Shown: piece after piece, positions 35,406 to 47,400 of the stretch
Numbering within the stretch: the stretch's first letter is position 1
How the letters are laid out: every line of letters begins with the position of its first letter
Origin: Limnomonas spitsbergensis
Lineage: Eukaryota > Chlorophyta > Chlorophyceae > Chlamydomonadales
Reading direction: 5' to 3'
NCBI GenBank assembly: GCA_037349105.1
Contig: JAYJMM010000060.1
Coordinates: 207,687-271,686, forward strand
DNA: 64,000 nt
Notes under the pieces: model-generated
What the model was told of the DNA's origin: nothing
Seen by the model: the letters and a program-made list of their open reading frames with translations, nothing else
Database searches by the model: none
Translations under genes and position numbers: made by a program

Positions 35406-38400
35406 TGTGTGTTTGTGCCAGTGTGCTTGTGTGTGTGTTTGTGCCAGTGTGCTTGTGTGTGTGTTTGTGCCAGTGTGCTTGTGTGTGTGTGTGTGTTTGT
35501 GCCAGTGTGCTTGTGTGTGTGTGTGTGTGTGTGTGTTTGTGCCAGTGTGTTTGTGCCAGTGTGCTTGTGTGTGTGTGTGTTTGTGCCAGTGTGCTTGTGT
35601 GTGTGTGTTTGTGCCAGTGTGCTTGTGTGTGTGTTTGTGTCAGTGTGTCAGTGTGTTTCGGTTTCAAACAAAGGCTGGTGAGTGACGCAGAGGGGGGGGC
35701 GACCGGGTGGCAACTGCCAGGATCATGGGGCCAGCTAGGCCAGCTAAGGGAACATTATAAGTGGGCTGCCCTCTGTCGTGGATCTTAATGTCTATGCATA
35801 TGCGTGTTTATCTCAGTGCGTGAAATGATTCAAATGTATGAATGGAGTGCGTGTTTGCGCCCGTGTGTTTGTTTGTGTGTGTATTCGGTTTCAAACAAAA
35901 GCGGGTGAGTGCAGCATCGGCAGCTTTAGGGCGGAGACAAAGCCTAAACCTATAACCTAAAACTCGTCAACTAGGCATCAGCAGTGACTAGGGCAGAGAC
36001 AAACCACAACCCTACACCTAAACCCATAAACTAGGCATCAGCAGCGACTAGGGCGGGACTAACCCTAAACCCTAAACCCATAACTAGGTATCAGCAGCGA
36101 ATAGGGCGGTGACAAACCCTTAACCTCAAACCCATGACTAGGCATCAGCAGGGATTAGGGCAGAGACAAACCCCAAGCCCTAAACCCTAAACCCATAAGC
36201 TAGGCATCAGCAGCGACTAGGACGGAGACAATTCAAGAGTTGTCATTAATTGTTAATCACTTTCACCTGTACCCTAGACCCTGAACCACTGGTGCGAATG
36301 TTTCCTATCCGTTTGGCTGAGTCGTGACGCCTTCAGTCTTGACTGCGAACCGGAGGCGGAGTTGGTCCCAGGGCAGGACCCACCCTAGGCCCCTATACCC
36401 TGATCCACTGGTGGGAATGATTCATTTCCGTTTGGCTGAGTCGTGACGCCTTCTGTCTTGACTGCGAACCGGAGGCGGAGTCGGTCCCAGGGCAGGACCC
36501 ACCCTAGGCCCCTATACCCTGAACCACGGATATGGACGTTTTCTCAGGAGGCCTAACCTAAAACCCTGGACCCATAACCTATCACTGCAAATCGCAGTCA
36601 GTGCCGTCACTAGGAGGCTTGTCCTTAATCCCTCGATCCTGACCTCTTAATTGCAAACTGTAGGCAGAGTTGATCTCATGGTGTTGCCACCCTAGACCCC
36701 TTCAACCCTTAACCCCTAAACCCTGGCCCACTGATGGGGACAATCACAGCAGGCTTAAAGTGAAACCCTGAACCCTACGATGTGTACCGCAATCGGGGGC
36801 GTGACGAGGAGGCTGAATTTTACACCGTAAGCACTCTTAATTGTGAACCGGAGGCAGAGACGTTCTCAGGGCGGTACAGCCCTAAAACCCTATAACCATA
36901 GACCCCTAGACCCCTAAAACCCTAACACCCTACAACCCAAGACCCCTAGACCCTGACCCGCTGATGGGGACCATGTCAGCAGGCTGAAAATAGAATCCTC
37001 AACCCTACGCTGTGACCCTGGATCTCTGATGGGGACCACGCCAGCAGGGTCCGTGACCCAAAACTCTAAACTGTCGACTGCCGACAGAGTCGATTCCAGG
37101 GAGGACCACCCTATAACCCTAGACCCTATAACCCTGTACCCTAAAACCCTATAGCCCTATCACCCCAATAGGAACGATTGCCATACAGCTGAACCCTCAA
37201 CTCTGAACCCTCAACTACAAACCCTCAACTCTACACCGTCAACTCTGCCACCTCAACTCTATAACCTCAACTGTAAACCCTCAACTATAAAACCTCAGCT
37301 CTAAGCCCTCAACTATAAACCCTCAACTTACCCCCCCCCCCCCCCACACACACACACACACTCCAACCCTCACTTGCAGACAGGGACCATGCCAGCGGAG
37401 ATTGTGGCTTCAATGGGTGCCAACGGTGGCTTCGTGGACGTGCGCCTGAACATGATGTCGTGTTGTGGCATTGGCTTTGTAGGGGGCTTGTCCTCATCTC
37501 TGCTTGCCAGGTGAGGGGATGGGTGGCCTTCCTACCTTTGTTAGCCCGCTTGGAGCGTGCCCCCTTCACTGGATGACGTGTTGTGGTATTGGCTTTCTCA
37601 TCCACGTCGAGGCCCGCCTGATATGTGCATTATACCTGCTTTAGCTACTGATCCTGATCCTGATCCTGATCCTGACCCTGACCCTGATCCTGACCCTGAT
37701 CCTGACCCTGATCCTGATCCTGATCCTGATCCTGATCCTGATCCTGATCCTGATCCTGATCCTGACCCTGATCCTGACCCTGACCCTGATCCTGATCCTG
37801 ATCCTGACCCTGATCCTGATCCTGCTTCTGACCCTGATCCTGACCCTGATCCTGACCCTGACCCTGATCCTGATCCTGATCCTGACCCTGATCCTGATCC
37901 TGATCCTGACCCTGATCCTGACCCTGATCCTGACCCTGATCCTGATCCTGACCCTGATCCTGATCCTGACCCTGATCCTGATCCTCCTGATCCTGATCCT
38001 GCTTCTGACCCTGCTATTCCTTTTCTGACATACGTATTCTACCGGGCACCTCCAGGTACACTTCCTACAGCCTGTCAGCACCCCGTCTGCCACGCGGCTT
38101 GGCTTTTTCAACCACGCTGAGGCCTGCCACCGATGGCCTTCGCATGCTGTCCAATACCACCAGTTACAGCCACTCAAACTATCTGGGCTTGAGGTGCGGC
38201 TTTGTGTGAACGAGTGTGTGAAATGCTGTCGCTGGGCTGATGGGGACTAAACCATGACCGGCTGGATCGGTCATTGGACTGTTGTAAATTGGTACTTCAC
38301 CCATTGCTACAGCCGAACGGTGCCCTCCTTAATCCATGCCTCAGTCTTGATGCCCCTGCGAGACGTACCCTTCTCTCTGCTGATCTGTTGATGATCTGAT

Positions 38401-41400
38401 CTCATCGCCGCTGCCCAGCTGCCCCTTTGATGTGATATATTGGAGCTGCATCGGTGACTGTTTCAGAGCTGTTATGATGACCCTGAGGTGAAGGAGTGGT
38501 CGTGGTCTGGGGGGCCGCGTTGCGCGGTTTGTTTTCTAGCCCTAAACCCTAGTGCCTAGTTATCTCGCCTCTGATCTTGTAATCCTCTAAATTGCTGTAT
38601 ATCCTCGCTGATCTACCCAGCTGCCCCTTTGTCCGATTGGAGTCCAATCCTGACGAACCTCGCTTCCTGTTGGACTGGTGGCTGGATCCGGAATACTACA
38701 TGTTTCAGGGCTGCAAGTGTGACCTGGTGAGGACTGGGAGTGTGACATGTAGAGGGCTGCAAGCGTGATCTGGTGAACACTGTAAGTATGACCTGTAGAG
38801 TCCTGCAAGCGAGACCTGGAGAGCATTGCAAGTGTGACCTGTAGAGGGCTGCAAGCGTGATCTGGTGAACACTGTAAGTGTGACCTGTAGAGGGCTGCAC
38901 GCGTGACCTGGTGAACACTGTAAGTGTGACATGTAGAGGGCTGCACGCGTGACCTGGAGAGCATTGTAAGTGTGACCTGTAGAGGGTTGCACGTGTGACC
39001 TGGGGAGGACTGGGAGTGTGACATGTAGAGGGCTGCAAGTGTGACCTGGTTCGGACTGTAAGTGTGACATGTAGAGGGCTGCAAACACGACCTTGTGAAC
39101 ACTGAAAGTGTGACATGTAGATGACTGCACGTGTGACCTGATGATGACTATGTGTGACCTGTAGATGGCTGCAAGCGTGAACTGGTGAGCACTGTAAGTG
39201 TGACATGAAGGTGGCTGCAAGTGTGACCTGGTGGGGACTGGAAGTATGACATGTATAGGGCTGCAAGTGTGACCTGGTGATAACTGGAAGTGTGGCATGT
39301 AGAGGGCTGCACGCGTGACCTGGTATGCAATGTAAGTATGACAAGTAGAGGGCTGCACGTGTGACATGATGAGCACTCAGTGTGGCATGTAGAGGGCTGC
39401 ACGCGTGACCTGGTATGCAATGTAAGTATGACAAGTGGAGGGCTGCACGTGTGACATGATGAGCACTGGCATGTAGAGGGCTGCACGCGTGACCTGGTAT
39501 GCAATGTAAGTATGACAAGTAGAGGGCTGCACGTGTGACATGATGAGCACTCAGTGTGGCATGTAGAGGGCTGCACGCGTGACCTGGTATGCAATGTAAG
39601 TATGACAAGTAGAGGGCTGCACGTGTGACATGATGAGCACTCAGTGTGGCATGTAGAGGGCTGCACGCGTGACCTGGTATGCAATGTAAGTATGACAAGT
39701 AGAGGGCTGCACGCGTGACATGATGAGCACTCAGTGTGGCATGTAGAGGGCTGCACGCGTGACCTGGTATGCAATGTAAGTATGACAAGTAGAGGGCTGC
39801 ACGTGTGACATGATGAGCACTCAGTGTGGCATGTAGAGGGCTGCACGCGTGACCTGGTATGCAATGTAAGTATGACAAGTAGAGGGCTGCACGTGTGACA
39901 TGATGAGCACTCAGTGTGGCATGTAGAGGGCTGCACGCGTGACCTGGTATGCAATGTAAGTATGACAAGTAGAGGGCTGCACGTGTGACATGATGAGCAC
40001 TCAGTGTGGCATGTAGAGGGCTGCACGCGTGACCTGGTATGCAATGTAAGTATGACATGTAGAGGGCTGCACGTGTGACATGATGAGCACTCAGTGTGGC
40101 ATGTAGAGGGCTGCACGCGTGACCTGGTATGCAATGTAAGTATGACAAGTAGAGGGCTGCACGTGTGACATGATGAGCACTCAGTGTGGCATGTAGAGGG
40201 CTGCACGCGTGACCTGGTATGCAATGTAAGTATGACATGTAGAGGGCTGCACGTCTGACATGATGAGCACTCAGTGTGGCATGTAGAGGGCTGCACGCGT
40301 GACCTGGTATGCAATGTAAGTATGACAAGTAGAGGGCTGCACGTGTGACATGATGAGCACTCAGTGTGGCATGTAGAGGGCTGCACGCGTGACCTGGTAT
40401 GCAATGTAAGTATGACAAATTGAGGGCTGCACGTGTGACATGATGAGCACTCAGTGTGGCATGTAGAGGGCTGCACGCGTGACCTGGTATGCAATGTAAG
40501 TATGACATGTAGAGGGCTGCACGTGTGACATGATGAGCACTCAGTGTGGCATGTAGAGGGCTGCACGTGTGACATGATGGGCACTGCAAGTGTGGCATGT
40601 AGAGGGCTGCACGCGTGACCTGGTATGCAATGTAAGTATGACATGTAGAGGGCTGCAAGCGTGACATGATGAGCACTCAGTGTGGCATGTAGAGGGCTGC
40701 ACGCGTGACCTGGTATGCAATGTAAGTATGACAAGTAGAGGGCTGCACGTGTGACATGATGAGCACTCAGTGTGGCATGTAGAGGGCTGCACGCGTGACC
40801 TGGTATGCAATGTAAGTATGACAAGTAGAGGGCTGCACGTGTGACATGATGAGCACTCAGTGTGGCATGTAGAGGGCTGCACGCGTGACCTGGTATGCAA
40901 TGTAAGTATGACAAGTAGAGGGCTGCACGTGTGACATGATGAGCACTCAGTGTGGCATGTAGAGGGCTGCACGCGTGACCTGGTATGCAATGTAAGTATG
41001 ACATGTAGAGGGCTGCACGTGTGACATGATGAGCACTCAGTGTGGCATGTAGAGGGCTGCACGCGTGACCTGGTATGCAATGTAAGTATGACAAGTAGAG
41101 GGCTGCACGTGTGACATGATGAGCACTCAGTGTGGCATGTAGAGGGCTGCACGCGTGACCTGGTATGCAATGTAAGTATGACATGTAGAGGGCTGCACGT
41201 GTGACATGATGAGCACTCAGTGTGGCATGTAGAGGGCTGCACGCGTGACCTGGTATGCAATGTAAGTATGACAAGTAGAGGGCTGCACGTGTGACATGAT
41301 GAGCACTCAGTGTGGCATGTAGAGGGCTGCACGCGTGACCTGGTATGCAATGTAAGTATGACAAGTAGAGGGCTGCACGTGTGACATGATGAGCACTCAG

Positions 41401-44400
41401 TGTGGCATGTAGAGGGCTGCACGCGTGACCTGGTATGCAATGTAAGTATGACATGTAGAGGGCTGCACGTGTGACATGATGAGCACTCAGTGTGGCATGT
41501 AGAGGGCTGCACGTGTGACATGATGGGCACTGCAAGTGTGGCATGTAGAGGGCTGCACGCGTGACCTGGTATGCAATGTAAGTATGACATGTAGAGGGCT
41601 GCAAGCGTGACCTGATGAGCACTCAGTGTGGCATGTAGAGGGCTGCACGCGTGACCTGGTATGCACTGTAAGTATGACATGTAGAGGGCTGCACGTGTGA
41701 CATGATGAGCACTCAGTGTGGCATGTAGAGGGCTGCACGCGTGACCTGGTATGCAATGTAAGTATGACATGTAGAGGGCTGCAAGCGTGACCTGATGAGC
41801 ACTGCAAGTCATGCATGTAGAGGGATGCAAGTGTGACATGATGGGCACTGCAAGTGTGATATGTAGAGGGCTGCAAGCGTGACCTGGAGAGCATTGTAAG
41901 TGTGACCTGTAGTGGGTTGCACGTGTAGCCTGGAGAGCATTGTAAGTGTGACCTGTAGTGGGTTGCACGTGTAGCCTGGAGAGCATTGTAAGTGTGACCT
42001 GTAGTGGGTTGCACGTGTAGCCTGGAGAGCATTGTAAGTGTGACCTGTAGTGGGTTGCACGTGTAGCCTGGAGAGCATTGTAAGTGTGACCTGTAGTGGG
42101 TTGCACGTGTAGCCTGGAGAGCATTGTAAGTGTGACCTGTAGTGGGTTGCACGTGTAGCCTGGAGAGCATTGTAAGTGTGACCTGTAGTGGGTTGCACGT
42201 GTAGCCTGGAGAGCATTGTAAGTGTGACCTGTAGTGGGTTGCACGTGTAGCCTGGAGAGCATTGTAAGTGTGACCTGTAGTGGGTTGCACGTGTAGCCTG
42301 GAGAGCATTGTAAGTGTGACATGTAGAAGGCTGCAAGTATCACCTGGAGAGTTTTGTAAGTGTGACATGTAGAGGGCAGCACGTGTGACCTGGTGAGCAC
42401 TTAACGTTTGACATGTAGAGGGCTGCAAGCGTGTCATGGAGAGCATTGTAAGTGTGACATGTAGTGGGCTGCAAGTGTGACCTGGTGCGAACAGTAAGTG
42501 TGACATTACGATGGATGTGGGTGTGACCTGGTGGGGACTGGAAGTGTGACATGTAGTGGGCTACAAGCGCGGCCTGGTGAGCATTGTAAGTGTGACCTTT
42601 AGATGGCTGCAAGTGTGACATGGTGAGGACTGGCACTGGTAATTTTGCCTCATGCATGAATATACAGAACAACATTGGTGTTTTGTCATCCCTTTGTTGT
42701 GAAATGTAAGATCTAGCTGAAATGTAGCAGAATTGTAGCTGAGGCACATGACATGTGAAGCATGATTCTATCAGAGGCAGGGATATGAATACATTCCACG
42801 TCGTGCAAGGGTATGCCCATTGTCATGGAATGCAAAATGTAGCTGAACTGTAGCTGGAGCACCTAATATATATGTAGCCGAATAATAGCTGAAGCACCTA
42901 ATATAATGAAATGTGTGTCTGCTGCAGGGATACACGTACGTCTCCACGTCGTACAACGGCATGCCCATTGTCGTGAAATGCGTGGTTGCCAGCTCAGCGC
43001 TGGAATGGTGGCAAGGCAGGCCCTGGATATTCATACTCATCACCCTGGCAGCCGTGTGCTCCATTCTGCCCGCCCTATGGTAGGGTCTTTGAGATACGCT
43101 CGCTGTCTTGCCACCACTTGTCTTTTGTGTGGGTTCAGCTACAGTTCAGGTACAGGCTCAGCTACCTCCTAGCCTTTAAACGGAGACCCTGTGTGCCACT
43201 GGTAGTCCCCCTTCTGATCTTAGTCATGATCGATATGTGCAAGCCTTTGCATGTAATCCCTGAACCCCGAACCCTACATGGTAGCACTTTCAATTTTGCC
43301 TGATTGCGCCTAGGACGCGCTCCCCCTCCTCTGATCCTAGTCATGGTCAGCATGCGCAAGCCTAGGCATGTAATCCCTGAACCCGAACCCTACATCGTAT
43401 AACTTTCATTGTTGTCTGCCTGCGCTGGGGACGCGATCTCCCTCTCCTGATTTTAGTCATGATCGATATGCGCAAGCTCATGCATACAATCCCTTAACCC
43501 TAAACCCTAGATCATAGCACTTAAATATATTAGGCTTGCGCAAGACTAGCATGACTACGGTCAGAAGAGGGGGACGGCGTCCTTGTCACAAACAAGCAGA
43601 AGAAACTGAAGGTGCTATGATGTGCCTGGTACCAGTTTGTGGGCACTATGCATCAAATGTGATACTCTGCTGAACTATACAAACTTGCCATGTTTGTCAT
43701 CCCTATACCCTGAACCCTAGACACTGAACCCTGAACCCTGAACCCTGAATCCTAGACCCTGAACCCTAGACCCTGAACCCTAGACCCTGAACTTCAAACT
43801 CTGAACCCTAGACCCTGAACCCTACATCGCAATATCCGCAGGTTCTTCTGCTTGCGACGAGGACGCCGTCCTCCGTTGATTCAAAGCATGATGGACATGC
43901 GCAAGCTCATGCGTGCAATGCCCAGCAGCGGTTCCTGCTCCATCGTGGTCACCGACATCCAGGGCTTCTCAGGTAATGGTAACAGTGCGGATGTGGCTTC
44001 GGCCCCGAGCTGCGCTGTTCCCTTAACCCGCTCGCCCCTACAGGGGCGTAGTTTTATTTCTGCCTTTCTGTCACCGACATCCAGGGCTTCCCAGGTAGGT
44101 GCATGTGACTCCTAATCCCTGAACTCCTGGTGGGCCATATTTCCATATGGGCCATATTTCCATATGGGCCAAATTTCCATATGGGCCATATTTCCATATG
44201 GGCCATATTTCCATATACGTCACCCACCAGCCCTACCAATGGCCAGGTCTGATCTCGTTAGACTTTTACCTGTAGCTGCCCCTCATGATCTCCTTCCTTC
44301 CACCGAAATGACAGACAAAATGGAGGTTGTGAGGTGCTTTGCTGCTGCTAAGGGCAATGCTGGACAATGTTTGAAACATTTAAAATGTACGTTTTAAATG

Positions 44401-47400
44401 TTTGAATGTCCCATTGGCTGTTTTCACCGAGCTGACCACAGCCTGTCCCCAGCTGGTGATGCCTGCGCTGACCATGCACAGTAACCTCAGACAGATCGTG
44501 CAATGAACGTGCTTTGCTTGTATCTGCTACACTCTCCGCTGGGACGTATTTTAATGCCATATGCCCTTTCTTTCATACTCACAGAGCTAACTAAGGCCTG
44601 TCCGGAGCTGATGATGCACGCGCTCATCATGCACAACAACATCATCCAGAAGGCCAAGTCCACGCACTTTGGCCACATCGTCGAACAAGAAGGGGGTGAG
44701 ACCGCGGGGGCGGTTGAGAAGAAGGAAGAAAACTACGCCCCTCATGGAGGCGTGTGAGTTGGGAAACGCCTGGCGGCCTCGAGCTTGCGTCCGCACCGTT
44801 GAAAAATAAAGAAAATTACGCCCCTTATGAAGGCGTGAGGGTTGGGGAACTGTACAGCATGGCGGCCTCGAGGCTGCGTCCGCCATGTTTGAGTTGAATA
44901 TCAGAAAACGAATTTTAAATCACATCACTTGCTTGCAGACGAGGACATGCGTCATCCACCTCTCTGGAATTGAATTTGAATTCTGAATGAAGGTCCATTG
45001 CTTGCCTCGCAGACTCCTACACCTTGGTTTTCGAGGAGGCCGGTGACGCTGTAAAGTTCTGCCTGCAGGTAAACGACTGTTAATCGATATTGCGTGTCGC
45101 ACCGCCCGACCTTTTTGGGGGGCAAATCCTCATGGCTTGGTGATGAGTAGGCACTGTCTGCCGATCTGATCATGAAACGCATGGTTACACGTACAGCTTT
45201 GTATCGATACTAGAGTGCATCTATGCGCATCGGATGTGCGGAATATTGTGCGTCGGTTTTGAACCTGGCTTAACACGTGACCTATTGATCTATGACCTAT
45301 GACCTATGACATATGACATATGACATATGACCTATGACCTATGACCTATGGAATCTATTAAAATCTTGGTCTGACCCTCCCTCACTCTCTCCCTCTCTCT
45401 TTGCCCTGCAGGCTCAGTTGCTGCTGGCGAATCAAAAGTGGCCGAAAGGTCTTTTCAGGGATCCAAACTCAGGTACGTCATGGAAAGGATGCGGCAAAGA
45501 TTTTGGATTTATGCTCGAGCCCTTGGATTTTGATACGTGAAAAGGATGCAGCAAAGCTTGTTTTGTTCGCATAAATTTCACTTATTTCCCAATTGTTTCA
45601 CTTTTTCACATTCCATTATTGCCGCGCTTTCCCCTTTTTTTGAGGGCTGTTGCATGCAGTCCTGATGTCGCTGTGAGGCAGGAGCGGAGGAGAACATATA
45701 GCTTGTCTGGAAAGAAAAAACACGATGCCTGGATTTGTTTAGGGTTCAGAGTTGTGGGTCTAGGGTAAAACTTATCGGCTTGATTTGTTTAGGGATCAGG
45801 GTCTAGGGTAAAACATATCGGTTGGATTTGTTTAGGGATCAGGGTCTAGGGTAAAACTAATCGGTTGGATTTGTTTAGGGGCCACGCACAGGCGGAACCG
45901 CAGACGACCATGCGTCATTTTCATCTCCTTGACCTTCTCCTCACCTCGCGTTTGTCTCGTCTCTTTCTTCACCCCCTACTCTTCATGTGCCACAACTGGA
46001 AGTGCAGTTACTTCTCAGCCCTGAGCCCCACGAGCCCCTCAGACCTGAACCCCTAAACCCAAAGCCCTTCACCTTGGCAATTCCGAAAGCCCAACCCAGA
46101 AATCTGCAACCTTCAGATCTGAGCTCTGAAGCCTAGAAATCCAGATGCTGGTATCCCCCACCACCCTGCTTGTAACCCCCAAACCTTGCTCATAACCCCC
46201 ATAACCCTGCTTGTAACTCCCATATCATGTAACCGTCCATAACCCCCATAACCCTGCTTGTAACCCCCAGATTATGTAACCGTCCATAACCCCCATAACC
46301 CTGCTTGTAACCCCCAGATTATGTAACCGTCCGTAACCCCCATAACCCTGCTTGTAACCCCCAGATTATGTAACCGTCCATAACCCCCATAACCCTGCTT
46401 GTAACCCCCAGATTATGTTAACGTCCATAACCCCCATAACCCTGCTTGTAACTCCCAGATTATGTAACCGTCAATAACCCTCATAACCCTGCTTGTAACC
46501 CCCAGATTATGTTAACGTCCATAACCCCCATAACCCTGCTTGTAACTCCCAGATTATGTAACCGTCCATAACCCCCATAACCCTGCTTGTAACCCCCAGA
46601 TTATGTAACTGTCCATAACCCCCATAACCCTGCTTGTAACCCCCAGATTATTTAACCGTCCATAACCCCCATAACCCTGCTTGTAACCCCCAGATTACGT
46701 AACCGTCCATAACCCTCATAACCCTGCTTGTAACTCCCAAACCCCTGATCACATTCCGCAGGCATGGCTGGCTTCCGTCGCAGCATCCAGTCGATCATCA
46801 GCGTTCGCCCCCCTCGACTAGGCGAGGTCGCTAGCCATGACAACCTCCCCACGCCCTCTCTGGGTAGCCAAGACCCCCTCGGGGGCACCGACACCACGGC
46901 GCCGCCGCCGGGCACGCGGGGGGCGCCCCTACCGATGCGCGCCAGCCCCGCGTGGTTCTATAACATTGGGTTGTTAGGGTCGAAGAAGATCAGACCTGGG
47001 TCGGGAGGGGGCGGGATCCAGCGGGCCAGCGGGGCAAAAAGCGGCGGAGGAGGAGGAGGAGGAGGGGGAGGAGGAGGGGGGGCTTCCTTGCCGGCCAGCA
47101 GGAGCAACTCTCTGCAACGTGCTCCGGGTCTGCAGCGGGTGGTCGAGGCGATCACTGGAGTCGCTGCGGCGATCGAGGGCTTCAAGGAGGAGGTGCGGGC
47201 AATACAAATCTTACAAAGCTAAACCCTAAACCCTAAACAAGACAGAGACTCAAGTATTTCCCCACCACTAAGCCTGCCATTGGGCCGCAACACAGTCCAC
47301 GCCCTGATAGGGCGTAGCTTTATTTCTTTCTTGCTGGACGCCACGCCCGCTGATGACACTCGCTCAAATGCTTTGATTGTAATTGTAAATCATTATATTG

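Larger units (their letters stand above)
25174..37510 (+). other. LRR ectodomain exons 3-10
   Basis: Exon ends fall inside repeats, and spliced products read as proper plant-type LRRs: [27 protein letters not shown]+[18 protein letters not shown]+[41 protein letters not shown]+[26 protein letters not shown]+[10 protein letters not shown]+TGTMPAEI (plus marks junctions). Exon 10 ends in [12 protein letters not shown], a likely C-cap cysteine pair. LxGxIP spacing points to ligand-binding, kinase-receptor-like LRRs. Confidence 0.85.
38056..43079 (+). other. extracellular juxtamembrane exons and transmembrane helix (exons 11-13)
   Basis: Exons 11-12 encode a Ser/Thr/Arg-rich stretch and then [15 protein letters not shown] and CKCDL, with conserved-looking cysteines. 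Exon 13 ends [19 protein letters not shown], which continues over the junction into FFCLRRGRR. This is one TM helix (about 588-611) followed by a basic cytoplasmic anchor, type I topology. Confidence 0.85.

Noticed and set aside
35113..35788. Cys/Val-rich frames
   Set aside because: GT-rich microsatellite in intron 9.
37557..38177. Asp-Pro and Arg-Ile repeat proteins
   Set aside because: Hexamer satellite inside intron 10, between two well-phased exons.
39148..41622. 824-codon open frame on the - strand and related long frames at 38613-42506
   Set aside because: It is the translation of a 90-bp intronic array; 90 is a multiple of 3, so it stays open. The array lies inside the receptor gene and copies its donor. 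There is no domain.
46958..47207. Pro-rich - strand frames opposite exon 18
   Set aside because: Complement of the poly-Gly coding run in exon 18, which is supported by phase on both sides.
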